This document shows positions 1 through 12,200 of a stretch of 64,000 nucleotides of DNA, piece after piece. The notes under the pieces were generated by a model. The model saw only the letters and a program-made list of their open reading frames with translations. It was not told the DNA's origin and made no database searches. The position numbers were made by a program, and so were the translations under genes. How positions within the stretch are numbered: position 1 is the stretch's first letter; each line of letters starts with the position of its first letter. The stretch spans positions 61,023,249 through 61,087,248 of the forward strand of contig CM047427.1 in the NCBI GenBank assembly GCA_026168455.1, given 5' to 3'. Origin of the DNA: Theocolax elegans. Taxonomy: Eukaryota; Arthropoda; Insecta; Hymenoptera; Cerocephalidae.

Positions 1-1744
1 TGCCAAAGGAGTAAGTTTTTTCAACAACTGCTTTCCATGTGTTCATCCTTGCATTTCTCATGTTTTATGTTTCGTTCCAGATTTTTGATGAAAATGAGTT
101 GCTTCAAGCCAAACTTGAAACTCTGAGTAAAACTCATATGATTGATTATTTGATTGATGTCAAGCAGCATTTGCATCCTGATATCAATGTACCAGAGGTT
201 TGTTATGATTTTGAATTGCGGATCTACGATTCAATAATTTGCTTAAATACAAACAGATGTGCTATTTCTTTATTTATAAATTGTATCATAATTTGTAGGA
301 GTTAAAAAATCGAAGGCAGGAAATTTTACACGAATTAGTTCGTTTACAAGATAATGTCAAAGTTATTATGGATTTAATTAACAATGAAGAAAATATGAAG
401 AAAATGGAAAATATGCGAGATTCCAAAGCTTTAATCAAATTTCTTACAGAGGAAGTTAAAGTCAGTATTAATAATTAACGAAAATAATTAACATCATTAA
501 ATTAATAGTGTAGTAAAAGTAACAAAGTCATTTATTAATATAATTATATTAAATGTATATTATAGAAACAAATTTTTTTTTTAGTTTCGAATGGAAATGA
601 TGGATGATCTAGTGAAACTTGCCAAATACAGATATGAATGTGGAAATTATCAAGTGTCAAGTTCATATTTGTATTTTTACATGCTAGTTATGCCGCCTAC
701 TGACAAGGTAAATTTAATTAAAATATATCTTACTATCAGTTTTAAAGCTTATTCACATAGTGAAACTTTCTTTACAGAATTATTTAAATGCATCTTGGGG
801 GAAATTAGCATCAGAAATTCTTACACAAGAGTGGGATACAGCGCTGGAAGATATTAACAAGGTTAGAGAATATATTGACAGCAATGTTGGACTAGGAAAT
901 TCTTTACAAGTCTTGCAACAGCGAACTTGGCTCATTCATTGGAGTCTTTTTGTGTTTTTCAATCATATTAAAGGTCGAGATATAATTATTGATATGTTCC
1001 TGTATAGGCCACAGTAAGACTAAATTAAATTTATATTTCTATTCGAAATTATTGTAGTACATACATTAATTCTATTTTAATTTCTTTTTAGCTATTTAAA
1101 TGCAATTCAAACTATGTGTCCTCATGTGCTTCGCTATTTGGCAGCAGCAGTTATTGTTAATCGGTCTAGAAGATCAGCTTTGAAGGATTTAATTAAGGTC
1201 ATTCAGCAAGAATCATATACTTATAGAGATCCAATTACTGAATTCCTTGAACACTTGTATATTAATTTCGATTTTGATGGAGCCAGACAAAAACTACAGG
1301 AATGCCAAACTGTTGTGTGCAATGATTTTTTCCTCATTGCCTTGCTTAATGAATTTGTTGAAAATGCCAGATTAATGATTTTTGAAACTTTCTGTAGAAT
1401 TCATCAGTGCATTAGCATTCAGTAAGTTAAAGTGTTTATTTTCATTTTGTAATGCAATAAAAATAATTATTTTTTATTTAAATAGAATGCTTGCTGAAAA
1501 ATTAAATATGGAAGTTGATGTGGCAGAATGTTGGATTGTAAATCTTATTAGGAATGCAAGACTTGATGCTAAGATAGATAGTAAATTGGGTCATGTAGTA
1601 ATGGGTGGACAGCCAGCTTCACCATATCAACAACTTGTTGAGAAAATTGAAACACTAAGTGTAAGAAGTGAAGCTTTGGAAAACCTCATTGAACGCAAAG
1701 TTAAGGCTAAAAATCAAGACCCAATAAGTATAGTGTGGAATTAG
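1..1744 (+). CDS. eIF3e: Eukaryotic translation initiation factor 3 subunit E, 5' end outside the window
   Basis: Subunit of the eIF3 complex, which recruits the 43S ribosomal complex to mRNA in the cytoplasm. Exons I derive: 1-10 (tail of an exon), 81-197, 299-460, 585-707, 778-1013, 1092-1421 and 1486-1744. Each has GT/AG borders and the phases agree. The joined protein is about 411 residues; the family is about 445, so roughly the first 30 residues lie upstream. Recognisable eIF3e blocks include [45 protein letters not shown] and [12 protein letters not shown]. The last two exons hold the PCI/winged-helix region with [20 protein letters not shown], the most conserved stretch. The stop is TAG at 1742-1744. 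The first intron is only about 70 bp, as is common in insects. Identity is secure from many collinear motifs; exon borders are by eye. Confidence 0.95.
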
Positions 1745-2531
1745 TAAAGGTAAATTTATATTTATGGACAAAGAAAATTCAAATTTTCAAACTATGACAA
1801 AAATATTTATTTAAATATTTTACAGACTTAATCGCACTGGGGCCTGGAGTTTTAATATAAAACAGAAACAATAAGGATTTAAATAGAGCTGAACTCATTT
1901 TTATACATACACAAAATGAAATGGTTTTTACCGAACATGATTTACAATAGATATACACATACATGAAAACTAAACAATTGCAATTAACAGGATTTCACAG
2001 TGCGATAAATGAAAATAAATAAGTATATAAATATAAAAGAGAATTGATTTTTTTAAAATTACATTTATACATTGAAGTATCTATACACACACACGCATAT
2101 ACAGATGTAATACATTTTAGTAAAAAATCTGTTTAATTGTACAGAATAATTATTTGATATTGCTTTTGTTTATACATACTACATATTATTTATTATAAAA
2201 CGTATCTATAAATGAATACAAAAGCTATATTAAATTTCACATATTTGAGGTAAGATTCTGTTTTTCATATTAGTTATCTTCAATATATATACAATAGAAA
2301 CATACTTTTTTACGCAGTCAAACAAAAGTAAGTGAAGGAGAATTCATATGTTCTTTTTATGTAAAAACAATGACATTTTTATTAAAATTGTACTGGTACT
2401 AATACAAAAATATGATTAGTCTTATTGTATTTTATAATGAAGTTAGTGTCTGTAAGATTGATCCAAATTTCTACAAAACAAAGATATGCAATGTAAAAAA
2501 ATTACCTAATAAACATAATAATAAAAATTAA
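1745..2531. other. eIF3e 3' UTR and convergent intergenic spacer
   Basis: AT-rich spacer between the eIF3e stop and the end of the minus-strand gene at 2532. The bases just after the stop (AAAG|GTAAAT near 1749) and an AG after a pyrimidine stretch near 1824 could form a 3'-UTR intron. Several AATAAA-like hexamers occur around 2010-2025. I see no coding sequence here. Confidence 0.5.
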
Positions 2532-2777
2532 TTACTTGTCAACAGGTTGATAATACCACTCTGTAGCTTTTAAATATTCCAATTCTTTTCTTAAATTTTG
2601 CACCCTTTTTAAATGAAGTTCACGTTCGATATGTCTTTGATGTTTATTCATTTGCAATTCTGATTTAAGTAAATTTAAAAATTTACTTGCAACTGGTTGC
2701 TCTGAACTCTCAGATTCCTGCATTCTTTGACCAGATGTCAAACCTAAATTTGTTGATGCTAGTCCGGGATTGTTCAT
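2532..2777 (-). CDS. Small 81-aa protein, possibly APC16-like
   Basis: Single coding exon with ATG at 2777-2775 and a stop at 2532. The start is 16 nt downstream of a good splice acceptor (TTTGTAG at about 2794), so an upstream exon is non-coding or adds little. The protein has a Ser/Gln/Glu-rich N-terminal third, then a long charged helix with an ERELHLKRVQNLRKELE segment, and ends in TEWYYQPVDK. The pattern of a short helix followed by an E-W-aromatic-x-P-[IV]-[ED] end resembles the C-terminal part of anaphase-promoting-complex subunit 16 (DEWRFKPIEQ in vertebrates). That is resemblance by eye over about 15 residues, so the functional call is tentative. It is divergently placed, about 300 bp from the plus-strand gene at 3080, suggesting a shared promoter. 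Confidence 0.55.
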   Translation of the reverse strand: MNNPGLASTNLGLTSGQRMQESESSEQPVASKFLNLLKSELQMNKHQRHIERELHLKRVQNLRKELEYLKATEWYYQPVDK

Positions 2778-2793
2778 ATTTTCACTTGTTTTC

Positions 2794-3079
2794 CTACAAA
2801 TGTCATTTTTATAAAAATTTCTTTCACAACAAAATTTTAGTATCAACTACCCAGACTTTGCTATAATCATTAAAAATAAATTAAAACCTTGTTTTAAATA
2901 ACCTACATTTGTAACAATTAATTTTTATTGTTAACGTGTAAGTAATTAGCAAATTAAAAAAAATATATACAAATATGGGTATATTAACCTAACCTAAAAG
3001 TCAAAATACGTCACGCATATACACACAAACATGTCAACTGTATTTAATAACTAGCTACTTAATTATTATTAATAGTAGA
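2794..3079. promoter_or_regulatory. Probable bidirectional promoter between two small genes
   Basis: Roughly 300 bp separate the divergent starts at 2777 (minus) and 3080 (plus). The interval includes the 5' UTR intron of the minus gene and a TAACCTAACCTAA motif near 2985. No TATA box is evident. Assignment as a promoter is inferred from position only. Confidence 0.4.
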
Positions 3080-3352
3080 ATGAAGAAAATGACCGGTAAA
3101 CAAAAATTATCTCCAATTCCTCCGGACTCACCGTATGGTTTTTGTTGTGATCCAAAAAAGGGCAGGCCACCTCTTGCTAAATTACGACCTAATGGAGATC
3201 CGACATTGCAGAACGTTGTTCTTGGTGCTGGTGGGCCATGTCTTAAAATACGGGTCGAGATGAACGATTGCTTCAAGCAAGTAAATTTAAATAGATTGAC
3301 TCGTCCAGCTAAATCCGCTAGAGTAAGTCTGCGGGAGGATAGTCTAATATAA
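3080..3352 (+). CDS. Small 90-aa protein of unknown function
   Basis: One uninterrupted reading frame from ATG to a stop at 3350-3352. A second in-frame ATG is three codons downstream (M-K-K-M), so the start could be either. The protein is basic and Pro/Gly-rich: a SPYGFCCDPKKGRPPL segment in the first third, then LRPNGDPTLQNVVLGAGG and a PCLKIRVEMNDCF strand-like segment, with an Arg/Ser-rich tail. No signal peptide or membrane segment is seen. Composition and codon balance are distinctly richer than the flanking AT-rich DNA, which favours a real gene. I do not recognise the family. It sits head-to-head with the 81-aa gene and tail-to-tail with tudor. Confidence 0.6.
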   Translation: MKKMTGKQKLSPIPPDSPYGFCCDPKKGRPPLAKLRPNGDPTLQNVVLGAGGPCLKIRVEMNDCFKQVNLNRLTRPAKSARVSLREDSLI

Positions 3353-4484
3353 TTTAAATTAACAGTTTCTAAATTGTTTGCTATTACGATTCGCGTTTTA
3401 TCTTACATCGACACATTTGGTAATTTTATAAAATAATTAAAAATATATAGTATATTTCTTTGCTTTATTACGTGTATACAAATATTGTAGATGTAATCAA
3501 TTGCATTGTTATAAATAAAAATATTAATTTTATTATAAAGTTGTATATCATTTAAAATAAATTGAAAGTAGTTGGAGCAGGTTTGTTATTGTGGATAATA
3601 ATTTACAACACCTCTATATTACTTTTTTTATCAAACTTTATTAAGAAAAATTAGATTTGCGCAATATACAAAGTCTTTCTGGCTTCAATATTTTATAAAT
3701 CCTATTGCCTTAATGCGCAATGCTATTCGAATCAGTCGCTCTAAATCAAGTAATTAGTATTTATAATTTATAAATACAATAAAAGTAAAAAGTTACGTAA
3801 TTCTATAATTTGATTTACATTTTTTAGCATCAATTGTGGTAAAAAAACCTTAAATATACAAATTTAATGTATTTGCCTTTATTTTAATTTTGAGCATATA
3901 GTTTGTTGCATTAAAAAAGAAAATAAACAAAATTAATATTTTAAGTGTAATTATTTATAGAAAACGTTCAATAAATTTTTATTTTAAATAATACTATGAA
4001 TAATTTACTTTTTAGCACCATAAATATTGTATATAAAGTGCTGTTGAAAATGGATATTTTTTACAAGCTGCCATATTATTATATAATAAAGTAGCACAAA
4101 ATTATGATAGAGGATTATAGAAAAACTAAACTAAAATGCGCTTGCCATTACATATAAAAAATTCATAATGGCACATTAAAAACTAAATTTATGTCATTTA
4201 AAAAAAAAATTCATTTTTGACTTTTCATTGTTAGTCTTTGGTGAGCCACATTGTGGTTATTAATTATCTACAAGTTTTCAATGGAGGTGTTGCATAACAT
4301 CCGGTGCACTGTATATCAAATAAATTCGAAACAAAAATAAGACTATTTTTCTGTAACAGTGCATGCAAAGATAAATGTTTACATTACGTCCTCAAACTTA
4401 TATATAACAAAATATTAAAAAAAAAAAAAAAAATAGCCGCATTTAAAATACACTTTAAGTAACAAATTTAAATAAAAAAAAAAT
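3353..4484. other. Convergent intergenic spacer, 3' UTRs
   Basis: AT-rich sequence between the unknown 90-aa gene and the tudor stop codon. It contains poly(A)-signal-like hexamers on both strands and an A-homopolymer near 4416-4433. No coding potential is seen. Confidence 0.5.
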
Positions 4485-6264
4485 TCATTCCGCAAATTTT
4501 GGAATGTCCTCTTTGTCCTTGACAGACTCTTCCAGTCGTACAGCACCTGTATTGTTTTCAATTTTAGGGGTTTCTGATTCAATATTTTGAACAATCTCAA
4601 TATTCTTATCGACTAATAAGGTCAGTGGCTCATAATTTCCAGAATTTTGTAGTTTCGTCGCAGGAGTCTTTTCATCTTCGTCGTGGACTACTATTTCTTC
4701 ATCAACATTATCGGAAACGATTTTTTCCTCGTCGACATTATCGGAAACGATTTTTTCCTCGTCGACATTATTAAGAACTATTTTTTCTTCGTCCGTATTA
4801 TTATGAATTGTGTTGTCTTGTTCGTCTGTGTTACCACTAACTACTTTGTTATCTGGGATATTACTTGAATCCTGATGGTGTTCGATTTCAGATTGTATTG
4901 CGCTGTCAGCAGATAAGTTTTTGTCGTTCATCTCCTCGTAACAATCGTCGATCTTCATGATTGTCTTAACGATATCCTCGTTTTTGTTCAGTAACTCGAT
5001 AAGCCCAGTATCATCCAATAATTTATATTGGAATTCATGCACGCTGTCATTAAGCTGTATGAACTTTTCGCAAGCAAGATTGGACCAAGTCTCGATACCT
5101 TGTGGTAATCGGAGCGAACATCGAGTTGACAAAACTGGAAATTGTAACAATATCTCGGGTAGTTCACGAAGTCCGGACTCATTCTCGACGTGCGCCGAAT
5201 TACCATAATCTATATAAAATACTTCGGTTCCTTTTTCACCATGTGACAATACTTTTGATCTGTACCATGAACCATCTTCATCAAACTTAGCCGCCAAAAT
5301 CTTACCTTCTTGAATTTCTGACACATGCTCGAAACTCTCAGCTTTTTCTAATTCATCAATGATGTTATTCAAGTCATTGTAATGACTCATTTTCTGTATC
5401 CAAAATTCAGCAGGAGAGTTTATATAACTGACTGTGCATATTCCCGAATCTAAGATGGTTTCTTCGCCTACAGGTGTTGGACGTTCTTCAACGACAATTC
5501 CCTCATCGGTTTTTGTAATACATAATTGAAGCAATTCAGTTGCTACGTCCTTGTCATTCAAGGTTAGGCGAACGAGAGAAACCTCAGACTCTTCAAGGAC
5601 ATCAAGTATGAAAATTGTTGCACCGTCATTAGTAAGTTTCTTGAATTCTTCATTGATCCCAGTTGGCCATTCGTCTATTCCATCGGGCTTCGCCAATCGA
5701 CATTTCCTCGATAAAGGTGGTATTTTTAGAAGATCTTCAGGTATCTCTCTAATATCATTGGAAATAGCCCAATTTCCATAATCAATGAAACGAACTTTAA
5801 CCCCCTCTTCTCCATGAGACAAAATTATTGCACGGTAGTACGACCTATCGGTGAATTGAGCAATGCACATATGGCCTTCCTTGATTTCAACAAGTTGAGG
5901 TAGCATTGAAGCCATTAACAGCCGGCTTTCTAGCATCTCAAGTTCGTCTACAGATTTTTCTTCTTGCATCCAAAACTGATCGATCGAAACTACATGGCTA
6001 GTAAAAGCCGAACGTGGATCAAGTTGAACATCTTCGTCGATCTGATCTTCTACTTCTTCTTCTGTTGCGTGTTGTTCTTTTACAAGCATTGCGCTGATGC
6101 TTTGTCCATTTGCAAATAAATCAACACATATCGGCACCTTATCAGTAATCATTAATGCCTGCAACTGAACATTTCTCACGACTTTTCGAAGCCACGAGCA
6201 TGCTTCGTCTGACCATTCTGCTGCATGAACAGGTAAAACATCAAGTTTACACGGGATGGCATAC
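4485..6264 (-). CDS. tud: tudor last exon: Tudor domains 9-10 and acidic repeat tail
   Basis: A 1780-nt terminal exon; its acceptor (AAATCTAG|GTATGCC) joins in phase 2 to the exon ending at 6439. Domain 9: YYRAIIL...VRFIDYGNWA. Domain 10: WYRSKVL...VFYIDYGNSAH. Both are followed by LP and a Cys-Arg/Cys-Ser strand, typical of extended Tudor domains. After domain 10 comes an acidic, disordered tail of about 150 residues with four imperfect copies of a ten-residue unit (NVDEEKIVSD), encoded by 30-bp tandem repeats near 4690-4812. The stop is TGA at 4487-4485. Confidence 0.9.
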
Positions 6265-9200
6265 CTAGATTTAAAAAGTAAACAATTACATTTATTTTTA
6301 AATGTATAATAAAATGATTGAATCGTTTATTCATTGAATAATGAAAAAAGTATAATTTTAATGCTGAGAAATTAAATTTATTACATAATTGAATTTAACA
6401 TAAACTTTACGTTTTATTTATATAAAATTTTCACTTACCTACGAATCGATCGCCACCTCTCCGGTAACTGCTTAATACTATTCCGATTGTTTTCGATGAC
6501 ATCAGTGTTACCGAAATCAATAAATCGTACCGTCGTTATCTCTGCATCCGCGTCTAAAACCTCAGCTCGGTACCATTGATTATCAAAGGAGTAGGAAGCT
6601 AGACACAAGGACTTTACTTCCGGAATTCCGTCATCGAGTTTAAGGCTGTGGGTCGCAGCTTCTTGTAATTGAATTTGCAGGTTTTCAATTGCAGGCAAAT
6701 CTTCTCGGCGTTGTAGCCACATTTGACTTGGATCGTCGGCGTGCGATACTATCACATCGTATTTTTCACCTACCACCATTTCAGAAGGCTCAGGGTATTC
6801 TAGTAATTGGGGTTTCGTCGTTTCTTGGGCGATATTCAAACTTGCAAGCTTTTCACTTAACTTTTCACCATCCACGGTTAATTCTGCGACCCACTTGCGA
6901 TTTACATTATAGAACGTTGCTGTTAATGTTTTATCTTCTATTAAAGGTAAGAGAATATCGAGTTGCTCATTATTGCTTCCTGACAAGGTCGTGGTTAAAG
7001 AAACTTCAATTGCAAGTTGATGAGGGAAATAAAAGCGCGAGTCCAATGATTGTAACTTTTCAAATGCTATGTCCTCGACGTTCCCGTAATCGATGAGGAT
7101 TACGGTAGCGCAGGTTTCTTTTACTTTTGTAACTTTAACACGGTACCAGTTTTCATCCTGACCGGCACCAGCGTATACTTCATTTTCTTCAGGTAATTTC
7201 TCGAGTTTACCTGTGGCCTTTGAGTAATGTTTGTTCATTAATGTCAAAAGCTGTTCTTCTTTTGAACTGTCATTGATTCTTTGTAACCAGATACTGTTAG
7301 AATTATTCATAAATGTTAGAATTACATCGTGCGTAGAATTCAAAATTTGCATGCTGCATATAGGACTGATTTTTTCGGTATTTTGAGTATCTATTACTTT
7401 TATTTTGTTGCCATTTATGTCGAATAGACGTACAATAAGCCTGAAAAATGATACATTTCTTAAATAAAACATTTGAATTTACCTCATTCTAATTTGCAAT
7501 AAACAATTAATTTTTAAAAATCGTTTATAATCATTTATTAATACATTATTAATGAAATAATTTTGTATTTAGCAAAAATTATTTTTAGTATGTATAAATA
7601 AAAAATCTAATATTTATTTAAACCGATTTCATTGGCTACAACCAAAAGAGATTAAATAATGCTAATTAAAATTAAATAAAAAGGAATACAAAAGTGCATA
7701 ATAAATATAATAAAAATTTTGATAATATTAGAGAGAATTATGGAAATCCGTAGTTACCTGTTAGATTCAACTTTTTCTACAAACATTTTGACATCTTTGC
7801 CACTTACAATCTTTTTAAGCGTTTCATCTGCTTTTGCTGAAACTGGCACATCGAAAAGAGCACATTCAATTGCCTGATTTTGCATCACAGATAGATTTCC
7901 TGGTAATGCAAGCATCTAAATAATAAATTATCATGTAAATATAACGAAATTAATAATTATATCATTATATATTAATATATTAATATCTAATATCTTATAC
8001 ACTGTTATCCTAAATTTATAAATGTATATAACAGTGTTGGTTCTTAATTTACGATTTTTATTTAATTGAAACTAAATGAAATATTTAAAAATTAATAGAT
8101 AAGTATAAAAAAAAATCACATCAATATTGTAAATCCTTAGACTTTCTATCCAATTGTTAAGTATGAAAAATGTTATAATTAGTGTACGTTAAAGGAGTTA
8201 TCGTATTTAATATTTGTACATGCTACATCACAATGTTATATTTTCTTTTATTAGTGAACGACTTAGTATGAGAAACTGCTTCAATATTGATTAAGGTTAT
8301 AATTGATGATTAATGATTTCTGATGAATGCAGGCAAGTATAAGAACAAATATAAGAATTGTCGTGCACTTTTGGTTTATATTCATTTCTCGTCGGTTTTA
8401 TGCAGAAACTCACGCTGTTTAGAGATATTTTCTCGTGCTCGCCAGTATCAATAAGCCTTACTTCATAGACCTCTTTTGTAAAACTAACGACTACACATCG
8501 CCTCCACTTTCCTTTACAGTAAACTAGGCATCCCGCGCCAAGACAAACTTCATGACTCAACAGATGTAGCATCACCTAACATTGGCACATTTTTGTTTTA
8601 TTTATTTTGTTAGTTACTTTTGACTTTTGCAATCAAAGTTTCTGGATTACTAGACATTTAACGCTTTAATTATTTCATGAATAACTTACATCAAATTAAA
8701 ACAAAAATTAATTTTTTTTAATTTCCATATTTAAACTATTACGAATTTGCCAATGCATCTGATGTCACCAAATTCAACTAAAGTTTCTAATCATTAAATA
8801 TATTATTTTAAATAATGATATAATCAATTAAATTAACCGACATATTATAATGTAAAATTACCTAATCTTTATCTATATAAGTAATACAAAAAAGTATTAC
8901 GATTTTAACTTGAAATACAAAAATGAAAATAAACAAACCTGCCGATTTTCATTTTTCGATGCCATATAATTATCAATTATTTCTTGACAAGAGTCAGCCA
9001 TATGGAATTGAATATAAAACTTAGAAACTCCTTCAACACTTGATACTTTTACATACAAAGTTTGGCCTTCAAGTAAATTAACATCAATTCTTGGCACGTT
9101 TTGTAATTGAATTGTTTCTTCTGAAAGGCCTGAAATATTTATGTGGTTATTTATTAATATCTAACCTAACCCATTAAACAATATAAATTTTATAAAAAAT

Positions 9201-12200
9201 TTACCGTTAGTAATTTTATCAGTTGCAACAGAAGAAAATACAGCCATATTTGTATCGACTAAGGCACTAGCAACATCGACATCCTTGTCTTTCAATGATA
9301 CCAAATATTTATCATTATTTAACTCATGAAAGATGCAGTCAAACTTTTCAGCGTTGAAAAGCTTGCTCATCTCTGCAGTATTAGACCAATTTACTCCAGA
9401 TGCAGGAGCAATATTTTTGAGTCCACAAAAAATTGCTTGTTTTGGTAAGTTCATATATTTTTTTTCGACTGGGTAAATTCTTCGCGCATCTACCATACCA
9501 CGATCTCCATAATCGACGTATTGAACTACGTGTCCTCGAGGTTTATTAAGTTCTAAGATTTCAGCTCGATACAATACTCCATCGTCTGGAAGAACTGCGA
9601 TTACCGAAGAACCAACCTATAAATATACATTTCAATTAGTTTATTTAAATAAAAAAATTTATAAATTTTTCAAAATAGTGCATTATTAAATCACTTACCT
9701 AATGCTTAATACTATTCCGATTGTTTTCGATGACATCAGTGTTACCGAAATCAATAAATCGTACCGTCGTTATCTCTGCATCCGCGTCTAAACCTCAGCT
9801 CGGTACCATTGATTATCAAAGGAGTAGGAAGCTAGACACAAGGACTTTACTTCCGGAATTCCGTCATCGAGTTTAAGGCTGTGGGTCGCAGCTTCTTGTA
9901 ATTGAATTTGCAGGTTTTCAATTGCAGGCAAATCTTCTCGGCGTTGTAGCCACATTTGACTTGGATCGTCGGCGTGCGATACTATCACATCGTATTTTTC
10001 ACCTACCACCATTTCAGAAGGCTCAGGGTATTCTAGTAATTGGGGTTTCGTCGTTTCTTGGGCGATATTCAAACTTGCAAGCTTTTCACTTAACTTTTCA
10101 CCATCCACGGTTAATTCTGCGACCCATTTGCGATTTACATTATAGAACGTTGCTGTTAATGTTTTATCTTCTATTAAAGGTAAGAGAATATCGAGTTGCT
10201 CATTATTGCTTCCTGACAAGGTCGTGGTTAAAGAAACTTCAATTGCAAGTTGATGAGGGAAATAAAAGCGCGAGTCCAATGATTGTAACTTTTCAAATGC
10301 TATGTCCTCGACGTTCCCGTAATCGATGAGGATTACGGTAGCGCAGGTTTCTTTTACTTTTGTAACTTTAACACGGTACCAGTTTTCATCCTGACCGGCA
10401 CCAGCGTATACTTCATTTTCTTCAGGTAATTTCTCGAGTTTACCTGTGGCCTTTGAGTAATGTTTGTTCATTAATGTCAAAAGCTGTTCTTCTTTTGAAC
10501 TGTCATTGATTCTTTGTAACCAGATACTGTTAGAATTATTCATAAATGTTAGAATTACATCGTGCGTAGAATTCAAAATTTGCATGCTGCATATAGGACT
10601 GATTTTTTCGGTATTTTGAGTATCTATTACTTTTATTTTGTTGCCATTTATGTCGAATAGACGTACAATAAGCCTGAAAAATGATACATTTCTTAAATAA
10701 AACATTTGAATTTACCTCATTCTAATTTGCAATAAACAATTAATTTTTAAAAATCGTTTATAATCATTTATTAATACATTATTAATGAAATAATTTTGTA
10801 TTTAGCAAAAATTATTTTTAGTATGTATAAATAAAAAATCTAATATTTATTTAAACCGATTTCATTGGCTACAACCAAAAGAGATTAAATAATGCTAATT
10901 AAAATTAAATAAAAAGGAATACAAAAGTGCATAATAAATATAATAAAAATTTTGATAATATTAGAGAGAATTATGGAAATCCGTAGTTACCTGTTAGATT
11001 CAACTTTTTCTACAAACATTTTGACATCTTTGCCACTTACAATCTTTTTAAGCGTTTCATCTGCTTTTGCTGAAACTGGCACATCGAAAAGAGCACATTC
11101 AATTGCCTGATTTTGCATCACAGATAGATTTCCTGGTAATGCAAGCATCTAAATAATAAATTATCATGTAAATATAACGAAATTAATAATTATATCATTA
11201 TATATTAATATATTAATATCTAATATCTTATACACTGTTATCCTAAATTTATAAATGTATATAACAGTGTTGGTTCTTAATTTACGATTTTTATTTAATT
11301 GAAACTAAATGAAATATTTAAAAATTAATAGATAAGTATAAAAAAAATCACATCAATATTGTAAATCCTTAGACTTTCTATCCAATTGTTAAGTATGAAA
11401 AATGTTATAATTAGTGTACGTTAAAGGAGTTATCGTATTTAATATTTGTACATGCTACATCACAATGTTATATTTTCTTTTATTAGTGAACGACTTAGTA
11501 TGAGAAACTGCTTCAATATTGATTAAGGTTATAATTGATGATTAATGATTTCTGATGAATGCAGGCAAGTATAAGAACAAATATAAGAATTGTCGTGCAC
11601 TTTTGGTTTATATTCATTTCTCGTCGGTTTTATGCAGAAACTCACGCTGTTTAGAGATATTTTCTCGTGCTCGCCAGTATCAATAAGCCTTACTTCATAG
11701 ACCTCTTTTGTAAAACTAACGACTACACATCGCCTCCACTTTCCTTTACAGTAAACTAGGCATCCCGCGCCAAGACAAACTTCATGACTCAACAGATGTA
11801 GCATCACCTAACATTGGCACATTTTTGTTTTATTTATTTTGTTAGTTACTTTTGACTTTTGCAATCAAAGTTTCTGGATTACTAGACATTTAACGCTTTA
11901 ATTATTTCATGAATAACTTACATCAAATTAAAACAAAAATTAATTTTTTTTAATTTCCATATTTAAACTATTACGAATTTGCCAATGCATCTGATGTCAC
12001 CAAATTCAACTAAAGTTTCTAATCATTAAATATATTATTTTAAATAATGATATAATCAATTAAATTAACCGACATATTATAATGTAAAATTACCTAATCT
12101 TTATCTATATAAGTAATACAAAAAAGTATTACGATTTTAACTTGAAATACAAAAATGAAAATAAACAAACCTGCCGATTTTCATTTTTCGATGCCATATA

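Noticed and set aside
6689..7096. Plus-strand 135-codon open frame, repeated at 9922-10329
   Set aside because: Antisense shadow of tudor exon 14; its repetition only reflects the tandem duplication.
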